DNA of 64,000 bases from Vreelandella profundi. GTDB taxonomy: Bacteria; Pseudomonadota; Gammaproteobacteria; Pseudomonadales; Halomonadaceae. The DNA is taken from contig NZ_CP077941.1 of the NCBI RefSeq assembly GCF_019722725.1, positions 2,728,001 through 2,792,000 of the forward strand. Direction: 5' to 3'. The notes under the pieces were generated by a model. The model was not told where the DNA came from. It did no database searches and saw nothing but the letters and a program-made list of their open reading frames with translations. Positions 9,079 to 18,292 of the stretch are shown piece by piece; position 1 is the stretch's first letter; every line of letters begins with the position of its first letter. The position numbers and the translations under genes are program-made.

Positions 9079-9567
9079 TTATTCCAAGGTTACGGTTATC
9101 GCCAGGGGAAACTCTTCGCAGTTATTGCCGTCACCGCCTCGGTCTACCACCAAAAATTGGCCTTCGCGTTCTAGCACCGATTGAACAGCATGCCAGGTGC
9201 CTGCGCGGTAGTTCACGCCTTGGTGGCCATCGGCCACAAAGGCGCGCACTTCATCCGGATTAATATGCTCGCCGGGAGCGGCCACTACTACGATAAAGCG
9301 CTCTTCATGCAGGGGCATAAATGCCTGACTGCCGAAGGAGTGGCGCTCTAAAAACGTTAATTCAAGCGGCAGTGTGATCGGCTGGCTGACAAAAATATTG
9401 ATCAGCGTGCGGGCATTTTCACCCAAGGTTTCAACCTTGGCGAGATCATGATAGCGCTGGGTGCGCCCAGCGTTTATAGGGAACGACGCGGCGTTGCGCG
9501 CATCAATCACATCGCCAAAGGGAGCAAACGCCTCTGCCGTTAGCGGTGTAGCAGTGAGTTTAAGCAT
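9079..9567 (-). CDS. allA: Ureidoglycolate lyase
   Basis: Catalyses the last ureide step, ureidoglycolate to glyoxylate plus urea. The 162-residue length is typical. Family motifs are TAEAFAPFGDVID at the N-terminus, ERHSFGSQAFMPL (75-87) and GVNYRAGTWHAVQ (117-129). It follows allE by 18 bases, so the two form one operon, probably read from the promoter with the palindrome at 10448-10463. The glyoxylate product links this cluster to the glyoxylate and glycolate genes near 30 and 40 kb. Confidence 0.95.
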   Translation of the reverse strand: MLKLTATPLTAEAFAPFGDVIDARNAASFPINAGRTQRYHDLAKVETLGENARTLINIFVSQPITLPLELTFLERHSFGSQAFMPLHEERFIVVVAAPGEHINPDEVRAFVADGHQGVNYRAGTWHAVQSVLEREGQFLVVDRGGDGNNCEEFPLAITVTLE

Positions 9568-9585
9568 TGAATTGGTCCTTACACG

Positions 9586-10410
9586 TTATTTCAGACGAAG
9601 AGCGGGATGACGGTTAACGTCTTTGTATAGCAGGTAGCGAAACGGCCCTGGCCCACCGGCGTAACAGGCTTGAGGACAGAACGCGCGCAGCCACATAAAG
9701 TCGCCGGCCTCTACCTCAACCCACTGCTGATTGAGGTGATACACCGCCTTACCTTCCAGCACGTAAAGGCCATGTTCCATCACGTGGGTTTCATCGAAGG
9801 GAATAACGCCGCCCGGCTGGAACGTCACAATGGTCACATGCATATCGTGACGCACGTCATTAGGATCAACGAAGCGCGTCGTCGCCCAGCTTCCGTTGGT
9901 GCCCGGCATTTCAACAGGGGCAAGGTCTTGCTCATTGGTAACAAACGCTTTAGGCACGTCGAGCCCTTCGACAAACTCAAAGGACTTACGAATCCAGTGA
10001 AAGCGCACCACTGCTGATGATTCGTTACGTACCTGCCAATCACTGCCAGGCGGCATAAACGCGTAGCCACCGGGCACCATGGTATGGCGCTCGCCGGCTA
10101 ATGTAAGCGTTAACTCACCTTCCACCACAAACAGCACGCCTTCAGCCTGAGGGTCAAGCTCAGGCTTATCACTACCGCCTTTGGGCTGCAACTCCATAAT
10201 GTACTGTGAGAATGTTTCCGCAAAGCCTGACAGCGGCCGCGCGAGCACCCACAAGCGCGTGCCTTCCCAGAACGGTAGATTGCTTGTGACGATGTCGCGC
10301 ATCACGCCTTTAGGAATCAGCGCATAGGCTTCGGTGAAAACAGCGCGGTCAGCGGTTAACTGCGTTTGCGGCGGATGACCGCCCGTGGGGGCGTAGTAAG
10401 TAGCTGGCAT
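9586..10410 (-). CDS. allE: (S)-ureidoglycine aminohydrolase, bicupin
   Basis: Releases ammonia from (S)-ureidoglycine to give (S)-ureidoglycolate, the AllA substrate. The 274 residues form two cupin domains. In the C-terminal cupin the expected manganese ligands are visible as E207, H209, H213 and Q247 (ETHVMEH and PQACYAGG). The N-terminal cupin spans about 55-140. It is the first gene of the allE-allA pair, with a perfect 16-base palindrome 38 bases before its start. Confidence 0.95.
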   Translation of the reverse strand: MPATYYAPTGGHPPQTQLTADRAVFTEAYALIPKGVMRDIVTSNLPFWEGTRLWVLARPLSGFAETFSQYIMELQPKGGSDKPELDPQAEGVLFVVEGELTLTLAGERHTMVPGGYAFMPPGSDWQVRNESSAVVRFHWIRKSFEFVEGLDVPKAFVTNEQDLAPVEMPGTNGSWATTRFVDPNDVRHDMHVTIVTFQPGGVIPFDETHVMEHGLYVLEGKAVYHLNQQWVEVEAGDFMWLRAFCPQACYAGGPGPFRYLLYKDVNRHPALRLK

Positions 10411-10447
10411 GATTGGCCCTATCTGATTCTATTAAAATTAAGAAGAC

Positions 10448-10463
10448 ATCTTGTATACAAGAT
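10448..10463. promoter_or_regulatory. Perfect 16-base palindrome, putative GntR operator before allE
   Basis: ATCTTGTATACAAGAT is a perfect inverted repeat 38-53 bases upstream of allE. The core TTGTATACAA recurs before puuE (15707) and the racemase gene (15902), and in weaker form before uraD (21837). FCD-type GntR repressors often bind such sites, and one is encoded at 20564-21292. That it is the binder is my inference. Confidence 0.75.
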
Positions 10464-10589
10464 CCGTCACACACATTAAAGCGATCTTTTGCAGTGCTCT
10501 TTAGCAAAGCCCTTGTGAAACACTCCTCCCAATAGCAACTTCTTTAGAAACTTTCGTTTCATAATTCTAAAACCATACGAACCATGCTT

Positions 10590-10664
10590 CAAATGGCAGC
10601 GTTTCAAATGGCAGCGTTTCAAATGGCAGCGTTTCAAACGGCAGTGTTTCAAACGGCTGTGTTT
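10590..10664. repeat. 15-base minisatellite, five units
   Basis: Unit CAAATGGCAGCGTTT occurs three times exactly (10590-10634) and twice with substitutions (10635-10664). Read on the minus strand it would encode repeats of LKRCH within a 63-residue frame, but no ribosome-binding site precedes that frame and I do not call a gene. It lies in the 397-base gap 10411-10807. Confidence 0.9.
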
Positions 10665-10725
10665 CATCGTTTGGAACCCGTGGGTCGTTAGCCGCTAGAT
10701 GCTGTCATTGCTCGGCTCACGCTAG

Positions 10726-10767
10726 GCATTTATAACCAAGCATCTATAACTAAGCATTTATAACAAC
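10726..10767. repeat. 14-base direct repeat, three units
   Basis: GCATYTATAACYAA-like units start at 10726, 10740 and 10754, a second array in the same intergenic gap as the 15-base minisatellite. It ends 40 bases before the YfcC-family start. Its TATAAC cores could also act as -10-like sequences. The rest of the 10411-10807 gap shows nothing further that I can name. Confidence 0.75.
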
Positions 10768-10807
10768 AGCTGCCCTCAAGGGCGGCTTTAATAACGCGAG
10801 GCAACGC

Positions 10808-12256
10808 ATGTCCCAACAAATCCCCCCTTCGCCCTCCCCTGAGCGCCCTGCGCCTAAGAAAAGCTGGTGTAGAATCCCCGACATATACGCCGTTCTGTTC
10901 ATATTTATTGCGCTAGCGGCGATCGCCACGCACTTTGTCCCTGCAGGGCAGTTCGAGCGCGTTCCAGGCCCGGCTGGTCGCATCACCATCGACCCGACCT
11001 CTTATGAGCAAATCGCTTCCTCCCCGGTGGGCATTGTCGATTTCATGCTGGCGATCCCCAACGGATTGATGAGCGCCGGCGAAGTGGTCTTTTTTACCTT
11101 TATGATTGGCGGCATGTTCATGGTGTTGCGGCATACCGGCATTATCGAAATTGGTGTCGATAAGCTAACTAGGCGCTTTGCCCGACAAAGCCTGCTGACC
11201 ATTCCGGTGCTAATGACCGTATTTGCCCTCATCGCGACCGTTATTGGCACCCAGGAGTTGGCGCTGGTTTACGTCCCGGTGATCCTGCCGCTGATGATTG
11301 CTTTACGCTTTGACTCGGTGACGGCGGCGGCGGTGGCTTTATGTGCCACTACTGTCGGCTTCACTACCGGCGTACTCAACCCCATCAATACCGGCTTAGG
11401 CCAGCAGCTATCGGCGCTCCCGCTTTATTCTGGCTACGGGCTACGTATCTTCGCGTTTATTGTCATGCTGGCGGCGGCCATTTTCTTTGTCATGCGCTAC
11501 GCCCGCAAAGTACATAGCGAACCGTCCTTTAGTCTGCTCAGCAGTGACCCTGGCGAGTCTGAAAAGCGTTCGCTCTATCAGCATGCCGATAATGGCCGCG
11601 CACTGTTGGCTAGCGGCCGTCAAAAGCTTGCGTCAGTCGCGGCCTTTGCCTTCTTTGGCATGCTAATTTACGGCGTGTTACAGCAAGGCTGGTTCATGAT
11701 GGAGATGGCCGGGCTTTTCATCATTATGGGGATTGTGGTGGGGCTGATCGCGGGCCTTAACACCGACGAGATATGCGCAGGCTTCAACCAAGGCTTTCGC
11801 GACGTGCTCGTAGGCGCGATGATCGCCGGGGTTGCTCGGGGCGTCGCCGTGATGCTGGAAGATGGACAGATCATGGATACGCTGGTGTTTGGGCTGGGCA
11901 ATCTGGTTGGCGGCCTGCCAACATTGCTGTCGGCCATTGGCATGTTCTTTGCCCAGCTAGGCTTCAATTTCATTGTGCCTTCCGGTAGCGGCCAGGCACT
12001 GGTCACTATGCCGCTGATGGCACCGCTTTCCGACATTATTGGCGTCACACGACAAACCGCGGTACTGGCCTTCCAGCTCGGCGACGGCATTGGCAATATT
12101 CTTTACCCAACGTCAGGCTACTTTATGGCCACGCTGGCACTGGCTGGGGTGACGTGGCAAAAATGGGTCAAGTTCTTCTTCCCGCTCTTTTGCATATGGG
12201 TGCTGATTGCGCTGGCGTTTCTTGTGTTCGCTCAGGCTACTCAGTGGAACGGTTAA
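10808..12256 (+). CDS. YfcC-family membrane transporter
   Basis: A 482-residue polytopic membrane protein of the YfcC/DcuC-like ion transporter superfamily, with about twelve or thirteen hydrophobic segments. Visible features are PAGQFERVPG after the first helix, GTQELALVYVPVILPLMIAL, TTGVLNPINTGLGQQ and the re-entrant-like FIVPSGSGQALVTMPLMAPL, typical of anion or amino-acid transporters of this superfamily. Its place between allE and puuE suggests a nitrogenous or carboxylate substrate linked to ureide metabolism, but nothing in the sequence fixes it. Confidence 0.88.
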   Translation: MSQQIPPSPSPERPAPKKSWCRIPDIYAVLFIFIALAAIATHFVPAGQFERVPGPAGRITIDPTSYEQIASSPVGIVDFMLAIPNGLMSAGEVVFFTFMIGGMFMVLRHTGIIEIGVDKLTRRFARQSLLTIPVLMTVFALIATVIGTQELALVYVPVILPLMIALRFDSVTAAAVALCATTVGFTTGVLNPINTGLGQQLSALPLYSGYGLRIFAFIVMLAAAIFFVMRYARKVHSEPSFSLLSSDPGESEKRSLYQHADNGRALLASGRQKLASVAAFAFFGMLIYGVLQQGWFMMEMAGLFIIMGIVVGLIAGLNTDEICAGFNQGFRDVLVGAMIAGVARGVAVMLEDGQIMDTLVFGLGNLVGGLPTLLSAIGMFFAQLGFNFIVPSGSGQALVTMPLMAPLSDIIGVTRQTAVLAFQLGDGIGNILYPTSGYFMATLALAGVTWQKWVKFFFPLFCIWVLIALAFLVFAQATQWNG

Positions 12257-12351
12257 ATACTGAACAAAAACATTGGCCACAATAGTAAAAGCGGACAGAA
12301 CTTAAAATATCTGCTTTCTGTCATTCAACTATCACCGTTGTTGAAGAAGAT

Positions 12352-12381
12352 AGATGTAGCTGAGCCTGCTCTGCTACATCT
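12352..12381 (+). terminator. Stem-loop after the YfcC-family gene
   Basis: A perfect 9-base stem (12352-12360 and 12373-12381, 12-base loop) followed by TATCTCCTTTG. It may end transcription of the YfcC-family gene. Because it is only 27 bases before the next start, it could also be a leader structure for that gene. Confidence 0.45.
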
Positions 12382-12408
12382 TATCTCCTTTGCAAAGGTT
12401 AAATAGTG

Positions 12409-13719
12409 ATGATGAAACCAATACTCGCCACGGCCTTATTGGTCTTTGTATTTACGGATTCAGCTTATTCTCAGCAGGCATTTCCCGCCGTCCTATCCAG
12501 TCATGCTCAGCTGCCCGGAAGCACCTTTGTGGCGGCCCCATCCGGTGCCGCTGAACACTACAACACCTCAGGCCGCTTTACTGGCAAAGAGCGACGCATT
12601 GAGCAGCTATATTCTAACGTGCAAGACACAGGTTTAGCGCTCCCTTTCCCCAGCCAGCCGCTGCAAGGATTTTCAGGTATCCGCTCGCTTGGCGACGACC
12701 GTTTTTTAGTCTTAACCGATAATGGCTTTGGCGCTAAGGCGAACTCTTCCGACATCATCTTGATGTTTAACATCATAAAGCCCGACTGGGACACCGGACG
12801 CGTCAGTATTGAGGAGACCGTTCAACTCTCGGACCCAAACCGTAAGGTACCCTTCCCTATTATGAATGAAGCCACCCCCGGACGATTTTTGACCGGTGCT
12901 GATTTCGACATTGAATCGATCCAGCCGGTGGGCGATACCTACTGGATTGGTGATGAATTCGGCCCATGGATTATCCAGGTCAATAATGAGGGTGAAGTGT
13001 TGCAGGTAATAGCCACAAACCCAGGCGGCACGATGATGCGCTCGCCCGATAATGCCTTTGCCCTACCCCCAAACCCGGGCGCACCGACTTCAGAGGATGT
13101 CGTCGTTTTTCGCTCCGGCGGCTATGAGGGTATGGCGCTCTCCGAAGACCACACAACTCTCTATCCATTGTTGGAAAAGCCTGTGTGGGACAGTAATGCT
13201 AATGCCCCGGAAACCATTGACGGCACCCCCGTATTAAGAATGTTTGAACTCAGCACTGACACGGGAAAATGGGGCGACACTACTCGCTATTACCCACTCG
13301 CGTCAGCGGATCATGCCATTGGCGACTTCAATCTTATTGGCGGCACTCGCGGCCTGATTATCGAGCGTGATAGCCGCCAAGGAGACCCTCGAGAAGAATG
13401 GGCAGACGAACCCGCCGAGTTTAAACGTATCTACCTTGTCGACCTCAATCGCACGAACGCTCAGGGTGTGCTTGAGAAAATCGCCTATATAGACCTCATG
13501 GACATTCAAGACCCCAATGGCATCGCACCGCGCGGCACGATCGACGGCACGTTTAATTTTCCCTTTGTGACCATTGAGAATGTGGATAGAGTCGATGAAA
13601 GAACTATTGTGGTCGCCAACGACAATAACTATCCGTTCTCAATTGGCCGCGAGCAAGGACAGGCTGATGATAATGAGATGATACTGCTTGATGTAGAAAA
13701 CTTTCTGAACGCTGAATAA
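12409..13719 (+). CDS. Exported esterase-like/phytase-like beta-propeller protein
   Basis: A secreted or periplasmic protein of about 436 residues with a Sec signal peptide (cleavage near SAYS|QQAF), followed by an esterase-like activity of phytase domain (PF13449 type). Family-like elements are LQGFSGIRSLGDDRFLVLTD, DFDIESIQPVGDTYWIGDEF, SGGYEGMALSEDHTTLYPLL and NNYPFSIGR. The mature protein is acidic. The substrate is unknown; a phosphoester is only suggested by the family name. An in-frame GTG at 12406 is an alternative start. It is separated from the purine genes by terminators and may be unrelated to them. Confidence 0.85.
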   Translation: MMKPILATALLVFVFTDSAYSQQAFPAVLSSHAQLPGSTFVAAPSGAAEHYNTSGRFTGKERRIEQLYSNVQDTGLALPFPSQPLQGFSGIRSLGDDRFLVLTDNGFGAKANSSDIILMFNIIKPDWDTGRVSIEETVQLSDPNRKVPFPIMNEATPGRFLTGADFDIESIQPVGDTYWIGDEFGPWIIQVNNEGEVLQVIATNPGGTMMRSPDNAFALPPNPGAPTSEDVVVFRSGGYEGMALSEDHTTLYPLLEKPVWDSNANAPETIDGTPVLRMFELSTDTGKWGDTTRYYPLASADHAIGDFNLIGGTRGLIIERDSRQGDPREEWADEPAEFKRIYLVDLNRTNAQGVLEKIAYIDLMDIQDPNGIAPRGTIDGTFNFPFVTIENVDRVDERTIVVANDNNYPFSIGREQGQADDNEMILLDVENFLNAE

Positions 13720-13727
13720 CAAGAATA

Positions 13728-13769
13728 AGCGTGAGGTTAGGATGCTAGCTGACATCTTCGCCTCACGCT
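13728..13769. terminator. Hairpin between convergent genes
   Basis: A 9-base inverted repeat (AGCGTGAGG at 13728-13736, complement at 13761-13769) with a smaller GATG/CATC stem inside the loop. It sits between the phytase-like gene (+) and the RpiR regulator gene (-), where a bidirectional terminator is expected. No long T-run is present. Confidence 0.55.
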
Positions 13770-13797
13770 GAAACGTCAACGATCCCTAGCGTATGGG

Positions 13798-14661
13798 CTA
13801 ATCGATACTCATGATCGGTGTTTCAAGTTCACTAAGCTCCGTATAAATATCGCTAATCGCGCCAATCCGGCCCCTGCCTTCCGGCAAACGTTGGTGTAAA
13901 ACGCCGTTAACCAGCAAGCAAATCAGACTATTAGCCACAGCGTAGCTATCAAACGCCGAGAGGCTTTCCAGCGGCGTCTCAAAGAACCAAGTGACTTGAG
14001 AGGCAAAATTAACCGCGGTGGGGTCAGCGATTAACGCGATGTTGGCCGGCGAGCGCTCAAGCGCATCCACCAGCGCGGCAAACGCTGCGGGGCGGCGGCG
14101 AAATCCAAACAGCACCACAACATCCTGCGCGTTTAGATCAACAATTTCTTCAGCCAGCGACTGATTAGGATGGGGAACCACACGCACCTGGGTGCGCGCC
14201 TGAATCAACTGCTGGCGAAAATGTAGCGCTAATGGGTAGCTGTTACGAAAGCCGATCACGACCACATGCCGCGCGCTATCCAAGCGCTCTACCAGCGCGG
14301 CAAACTGATCCGGCGCTATCCCGTTTAAGCACCGCTGTAAGTTATCTTGCTCCCGCTGCAAATGACGCAGGAACGGCGCGCCGGCTTCGTCTTGCATGGC
14401 ATTTTCGTCGATCACTAGCGGCACGCCTAGGTTACGCAGCTGGCGAGCATGGTCTTTAACGGTGCGATAGCTCTCAAATCCCAGCCGCTTGAATAGGCGG
14501 CTGACTGTCGATTTAGACACACCGGTTAAGCGCGCCAAATCAGCCGCGCTATACACCGCCAGATCGTCAAAGTGGTCGAGAATAAAGCTCGCAACACGCT
14601 GCTCCTGGGCACTTAGCTCGTCAAACTGAGCGGTAATACGTTGTCCGATATGCGGCGTCAT
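13798..14661 (-). CDS. RpiR/MurR-family transcriptional regulator (HTH + SIS domain)
   Basis: A 287-residue regulator with an RpiR-type helix-turn-helix at the N-terminus (about 1-77; LARLTGVSKSTVSRLFKRLG) and a SIS sugar-phosphate-like domain (about 120-250; VVVIGFRNSYPLALHFRQQL). It lies directly downstream of puuE on the same strand with a 25-base gap, so it is probably cotranscribed. RpiR regulators near ureide genes exist (for example HpxU), which suggests control of purine use. The effector is unknown. Confidence 0.92.
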   Translation of the reverse strand: MTPHIGQRITAQFDELSAQEQRVASFILDHFDDLAVYSAADLARLTGVSKSTVSRLFKRLGFESYRTVKDHARQLRNLGVPLVIDENAMQDEAGAPFLRHLQREQDNLQRCLNGIAPDQFAALVERLDSARHVVVIGFRNSYPLALHFRQQLIQARTQVRVVPHPNQSLAEEIVDLNAQDVVVLFGFRRRPAAFAALVDALERSPANIALIADPTAVNFASQVTWFFETPLESLSAFDSYAVANSLICLLVNGVLHQRLPEGRGRIGAISDIYTELSELETPIMSID

Positions 14662-14686
14662 AACATCCTAATAAACTAGTTTACTG

Positions 14687-15622
14687 TCACGTTGACGCGG
14701 GATGATGCTCGGCCCAATGGCGGGCGATATCAACTCGCCGTGCAACCCAAACGCGATCATGGCTTTCGATATAATCTAAAAAGCGCTGCAACGCCCGAAA
14801 ACGCCCCGGCCGCCCAAGTAAACGACAATGCATTCCGATGGAAAGCATTTTTGGCGCCTCTTCACCCTCTGCGTAAAGCACATCGAAGGCATCGCGTAGA
14901 TAAGTAAAGAAATGCTCAGCAGTATTAAAGCCTTGCGGAGCGGCAAAGCGCATGTCGTTAGTATCGAGCGTGTAAGGCACGATGAGATGATTATGCTCAC
15001 TGCCCTGGCTATCGGTGACGCGAGTCCAAAAGGGTAAATCATCGCCGTAATAGTCGCTATCGTAAAGGAAGCCGCCCTCGTCCAGCACTAGTCGACGCGT
15101 ATTCGGGCTATCGCGACCGGTGTACCAGCCTTGGGGCTTTTCACCATAAAGGCGCTGAAAAATCTCCATCGCCTGCTGAAGATGCGCCCGCTCAACGTGC
15201 TCCGAGACTTCTTGATAATGAATCCAGCGATAGCCATGACAGGCTATTTCGTGGCCTAAATCTTTAAACGCCTGAGCAACGTCAGGATTACGCTCCAGCG
15301 CCATCGCCACGCCAAATACCGTGAGCGGTAAATCGCGCTTTTCAAATTCACGCAAAATGCGCCAAACCCCGGCCCGCGAACCGTATTCGTAAATCGACTC
15401 CATACTCAGGTGACGATCAGGGTAGGCCGGCGCACCGATAATTTCAGATAAAAACTGCTCTGAGCCTGTATCACCATGCAGTACGGAATTTTCGCCGCCC
15501 TCTTCGTAGTTGAGCACAAACTGGACAGCAATCTTTGCCTTTCCAGGCCAGTTAGCGTGGGGCGGATTTCGCCCGTAACCGATTAAGTCACGAGCGTAGA
15601 GGTTAGACGACGATGACGGCAT
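14687..15622 (-). CDS. puuE: Allantoinase PuuE (polysaccharide-deacetylase fold)
   Basis: Hydrolyses allantoin to allantoate. This 311-residue enzyme belongs to the metal-independent, NodB-like PuuE family, not the amidohydrolase family. It starts MPSSSSNLYARDLIGYGRNP at 15622, after AAGGAGC. Family motifs are VQFVLNYEEGGE (33-44), HEIACHGYRWIHYQ (124-137) and GWYTGRDSPNTRR. The longer open frame to 15700 lacks a ribosome-binding site. A TTTGTATACAAA palindrome lies 85 bases upstream. Confidence 0.95.
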   Translation of the reverse strand: MPSSSSNLYARDLIGYGRNPPHANWPGKAKIAVQFVLNYEEGGENSVLHGDTGSEQFLSEIIGAPAYPDRHLSMESIYEYGSRAGVWRILREFEKRDLPLTVFGVAMALERNPDVAQAFKDLGHEIACHGYRWIHYQEVSEHVERAHLQQAMEIFQRLYGEKPQGWYTGRDSPNTRRLVLDEGGFLYDSDYYGDDLPFWTRVTDSQGSEHNHLIVPYTLDTNDMRFAAPQGFNTAEHFFTYLRDAFDVLYAEGEEAPKMLSIGMHCRLLGRPGRFRALQRFLDYIESHDRVWVARRVDIARHWAEHHPAST

Positions 15623-15706
15623 GCATAGCTCCTTGATTCCAATTCTTGGCCTATCGCTGGGTAAAGCATAGCCGAGATAGCGAACGCTTAAATAACCCAC
15701 AAACTG

Positions 15707-15718
15707 TTTGTATACAAA
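15707..15718. promoter_or_regulatory. TTGTATACAA-type palindrome upstream of puuE
   Basis: TTTGTATACAAA is a perfect 12-base palindrome in the divergent puuE/racemase intergenic region (15623-15946, 324 bases). It matches the core of the site before allE. Apart from this and the site at 15902 I see no other feature in that gap. Confidence 0.7.
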
Positions 15719-15901
15719 ATAGCGGCATTAACGATCAACCGCAACGCGCCCACAAATGAGTAAGCGGGGAGCCATGCGTTTTTTTCACGCAAATAATGAC
15801 TCTAACAGCCGCATTCTTAGCCACTAGCCGCTGCCGATGATTGCCTTTTTTATGGCCAGCTCAATTTAGTTACTTGCGCTACGCTGAAAATCGCCCTATT
15901 T

Positions 15902-15911
15902 TTGTATACAA
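15902..15911. promoter_or_regulatory. TTGTATACAA palindrome upstream of the racemase gene
   Basis: A perfect 10-base palindrome 36 bases before the ATG of the racemase gene, placed where it could block a promoter. It shares its core with the sites at 10448 and 15707. An upstream TTG in-frame start at 15902 coincides with this site and is therefore unlikely to be used. Confidence 0.7.
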
Positions 15912-15946
15912 GAAAAGAAATATTGTTTACATGCGGATTACTTATC

Positions 15947-16702
15947 ATGCATATACGAATTATCAATCCCAACACCACGGCCTCCATGACCGCTGCTATT
16001 TATCATGCAGCGCTGCACCAGGCAGGCGTCGGCACTCAGGTTAGCGCCTCGCAGCCGGACGCGGGGCCGGTTTCTATTGAAAGCCACTTTGACGAGGTTA
16101 TTAGCGCGGTCGGCGTGGCGGAAGAGGTTCTCAAAGGCGAGCGCGAAGGCGGTATTGATGCCTACGTAGTGGCCTGTTTTGGCGACCCAGGTTTACTCGC
16201 TGCGCGCGAGCTTACCCGTGCCCCAGTCATTGGTATTGCCGAAGCGGCCTTTCATCTTGCCACGCTGATCAGCACTCGCTTTTCGATTGTCACCACGCTG
16301 GGGCGTACCGGCATTATCGCCGAGCACTTGCTTCAGCAGTATGGTTTCAGCCATCACTGCCGTCGCATTCGCGCCGCTGAAATTCCGGTGTTGGACCTTG
16401 AGCATCATCCTGAGGCTGCATTTGCCCGCATCGTCGAAGAGTGCTGCCGTGCGCGGGATGAAGATAATATCGGCGCCATCGTTTTAGGCTGCGGCGGTAT
16501 GGCTAATTTGACCCAACAGATTAGTCTCGAAGTAGGTCTGCCGGTGATTGAAGGCGTCAGTGCAGCGCTGAAACTGGCAGAATCACTGGTTAGCTTAGGG
16601 CTGTACACCAGTAAGCATGGCGACCTTGCCTACCCACGACCCAAAGCATTCACGGGTAAGTTTGCGGCGCTTTCTGATCTTTCACTGCCGCTTAACTCAT
16701 AA
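15947..16702 (+). CDS. hpxA: Allantoin/hydantoin racemase (Asp/Glu racemase superfamily)
   Basis: A 251-residue racemase of the Asp/Glu/hydantoin family with the two catalytic cysteines in place, C77 (VVACFGDPG) and C182 (VLGCGGMA). It opens with MHIRIINPNTTASM, characteristic of hydantoin and allantoin racemases. Because it is divergent from puuE and next to two NCS1 permeases, allantoin racemase (HpxA-like) is the likely role, letting both enantiomers be used. Hydantoin racemase cannot be excluded. Confidence 0.88.
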   Translation: MHIRIINPNTTASMTAAIYHAALHQAGVGTQVSASQPDAGPVSIESHFDEVISAVGVAEEVLKGEREGGIDAYVVACFGDPGLLAARELTRAPVIGIAEAAFHLATLISTRFSIVTTLGRTGIIAEHLLQQYGFSHHCRRIRAAEIPVLDLEHHPEAAFARIVEECCRARDEDNIGAIVLGCGGMANLTQQISLEVGLPVIEGVSAALKLAESLVSLGLYTSKHGDLAYPRPKAFTGKFAALSDLSLPLNS

Positions 16703-16893
16703 TCTTCCGATAAGACGAACAGCGCCTTAACTGATAGACAACACTAACTAACAACGCTCGCAACACTGCTAATAATAATTAATATTATATAAAATAAGCA
16801 ACACGTCCATTAGCACGCCACGCCGCAAGCGTTGCTTGGGTATGAAGATACTCGAGCTACCAATAAAACCGATAATCTTGCGAGGACGACATC

Positions 16894-18264
16894 ATGAGCG
16901 CTTCAACTTCGGCTCTTGCGTCAAACAATCAATCTACTGCAAACGACGCAGTGGGAACAAAAAGCATAGGGGCTGAAAGCCTGGCCCCTCAAGACACCCG
17001 AATAATGGGGCGCGGCTCCTACTTTCTGGCGTGGTTCGGCGGCTGCGTTTCCATTGGCACCTTTGCCATGGGTTCAAGCGTGGTCGGCACCTTAAACCTG
17101 CTACAAGCTACGCTAGCCATTGCCATTGGCTGCTTTGTGATCGGCATTGCCCTGGCCATTAACGGGGCCGCAGGCTACAAGTACGGCATACCGTTCATGG
17201 TTCAAGCACGCAGTGCGTTTGGCTTTACCGGCACGCGGTTACCTGGGTTAGTGCGCGCGGTGCCTGCGGTAGTGTGGTACGGCTTTCAAAGCTGGATTGG
17301 CGCAGGGGCACTGAATATGGTGTCGGCTACGCTGTTCGGCTTCGACAACCTTATCTTCTACTTCATTACCTTTCAGTTTTTGCAAATCGGCCTATCGGTT
17401 ATGGGGTTCCAGGGCATCAAATGGCTAGAAAACATCGGCAGCGTTTTTATCCTAGCCTCACTGATGTACATGTTCTACGCCACGGTGCAGCGCTATGGCG
17501 ATGAGCTTTCAGCCAGCCTGCTAACCATGGAAGGTTCCTGGGGCATGCCCTTCTGGGGTGCAACGATGCTGTTTTTAGGCATCTACAGCACCATGATGCT
17601 CAACGTCAGCGACTACTCTCGTGAGCATAAAAAAGGCACGGCCCAGAGTCTGCTGACCACCATCTACGCCATGTCCATTTTGCCCTGCACGCTGTTCATG
17701 GGCTTGATCGGCTATATGGTTTCACAAGCCACCGGCACTGCCGACCCTATCCAGGTATTTGCTAACGCCGTCGACAACACGCCGCTGTTGATGACCACCC
17801 TACTCTTCATCGCCTTCGCGCAGGTCACGACTAACGTACTCAATAACGTAGTGCCGCCCACCTACGTATTGATGGATGTGTTTAAGATCAAGTTTCCCGT
17901 CGCCACGGTGATCGTTGGGCTGCTGGCGTTTGCCACGTTCCCCTGGAAACTGGTCCAGCCCGGCTCTGCTGCGGGCCTGCAGATGTTTGTGCAGACCTAT
18001 TCGGCATTTCTCGGCCCCATCTTTGCCATCTTAGTGGTCGATTACTACATCATTCGCCGCCGTACTTTGGATATCAGCAAGCTGTACGACCCGGAAGGGC
18101 CTTACAAAGGCGTTAACGCGGCGGCACTGATTGCCACGGCGATTGGCATTGTGGCGGCACTCTCTTTCTCGGCGATTTCATGGTACGCCAGCCTTATCCC
18201 TGCAGGCGTTAGCTATTACCTGCTGATGAAGTACTGGGCACCTTGCCAGCGCTTTAGCCAGTAA
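16894..18264 (+). CDS. NCS1-family permease (purine/allantoin/hydantoin type), first copy
   Basis: A 456-residue, twelve-helix nucleobase-cation symporter. NCS1 features visible are the N-terminal FGGCVSIGTFAMGSS, KYGIPFMVQARSAFGFTG, WYGFQSWIGAGALNMV, NVSDYSREHKKGTAQS and a C-terminal ILVVDYYIIRRR. GAGGACGACATC gives a good ribosome-binding site. It is followed within 28 bases by a second, clearly different NCS1 gene, so the pair is probably one operon with the racemase. The substrate is most likely a purine, allantoin or hydantoin. Confidence 0.92.
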   Translation: MSASTSALASNNQSTANDAVGTKSIGAESLAPQDTRIMGRGSYFLAWFGGCVSIGTFAMGSSVVGTLNLLQATLAIAIGCFVIGIALAINGAAGYKYGIPFMVQARSAFGFTGTRLPGLVRAVPAVVWYGFQSWIGAGALNMVSATLFGFDNLIFYFITFQFLQIGLSVMGFQGIKWLENIGSVFILASLMYMFYATVQRYGDELSASLLTMEGSWGMPFWGATMLFLGIYSTMMLNVSDYSREHKKGTAQSLLTTIYAMSILPCTLFMGLIGYMVSQATGTADPIQVFANAVDNTPLLMTTLLFIAFAQVTTNVLNNVVPPTYVLMDVFKIKFPVATVIVGLLAFATFPWKLVQPGSAAGLQMFVQTYSAFLGPIFAILVVDYYIIRRRTLDISKLYDPEGPYKGVNAAALIATAIGIVAALSFSAISWYASLIPAGVSYYLLMKYWAPCQRFSQ

Positions 18265-18292
18265 CCCCCTTCGCCAACCTTGGGCCAATACA

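Noticed and set aside
10476..10667. 63-residue frame with LKRCH repeats on the minus strand.
   Set aside because: It is the translation of the 15-base minisatellite, with no ribosome-binding site and no independent coding signal.
11668..12096. 142-residue antisense frame inside the YfcC-family gene.
   Set aside because: It is low in complexity (Ser, Pro, Thr, Ile rich), a typical shadow of a membrane-protein gene.
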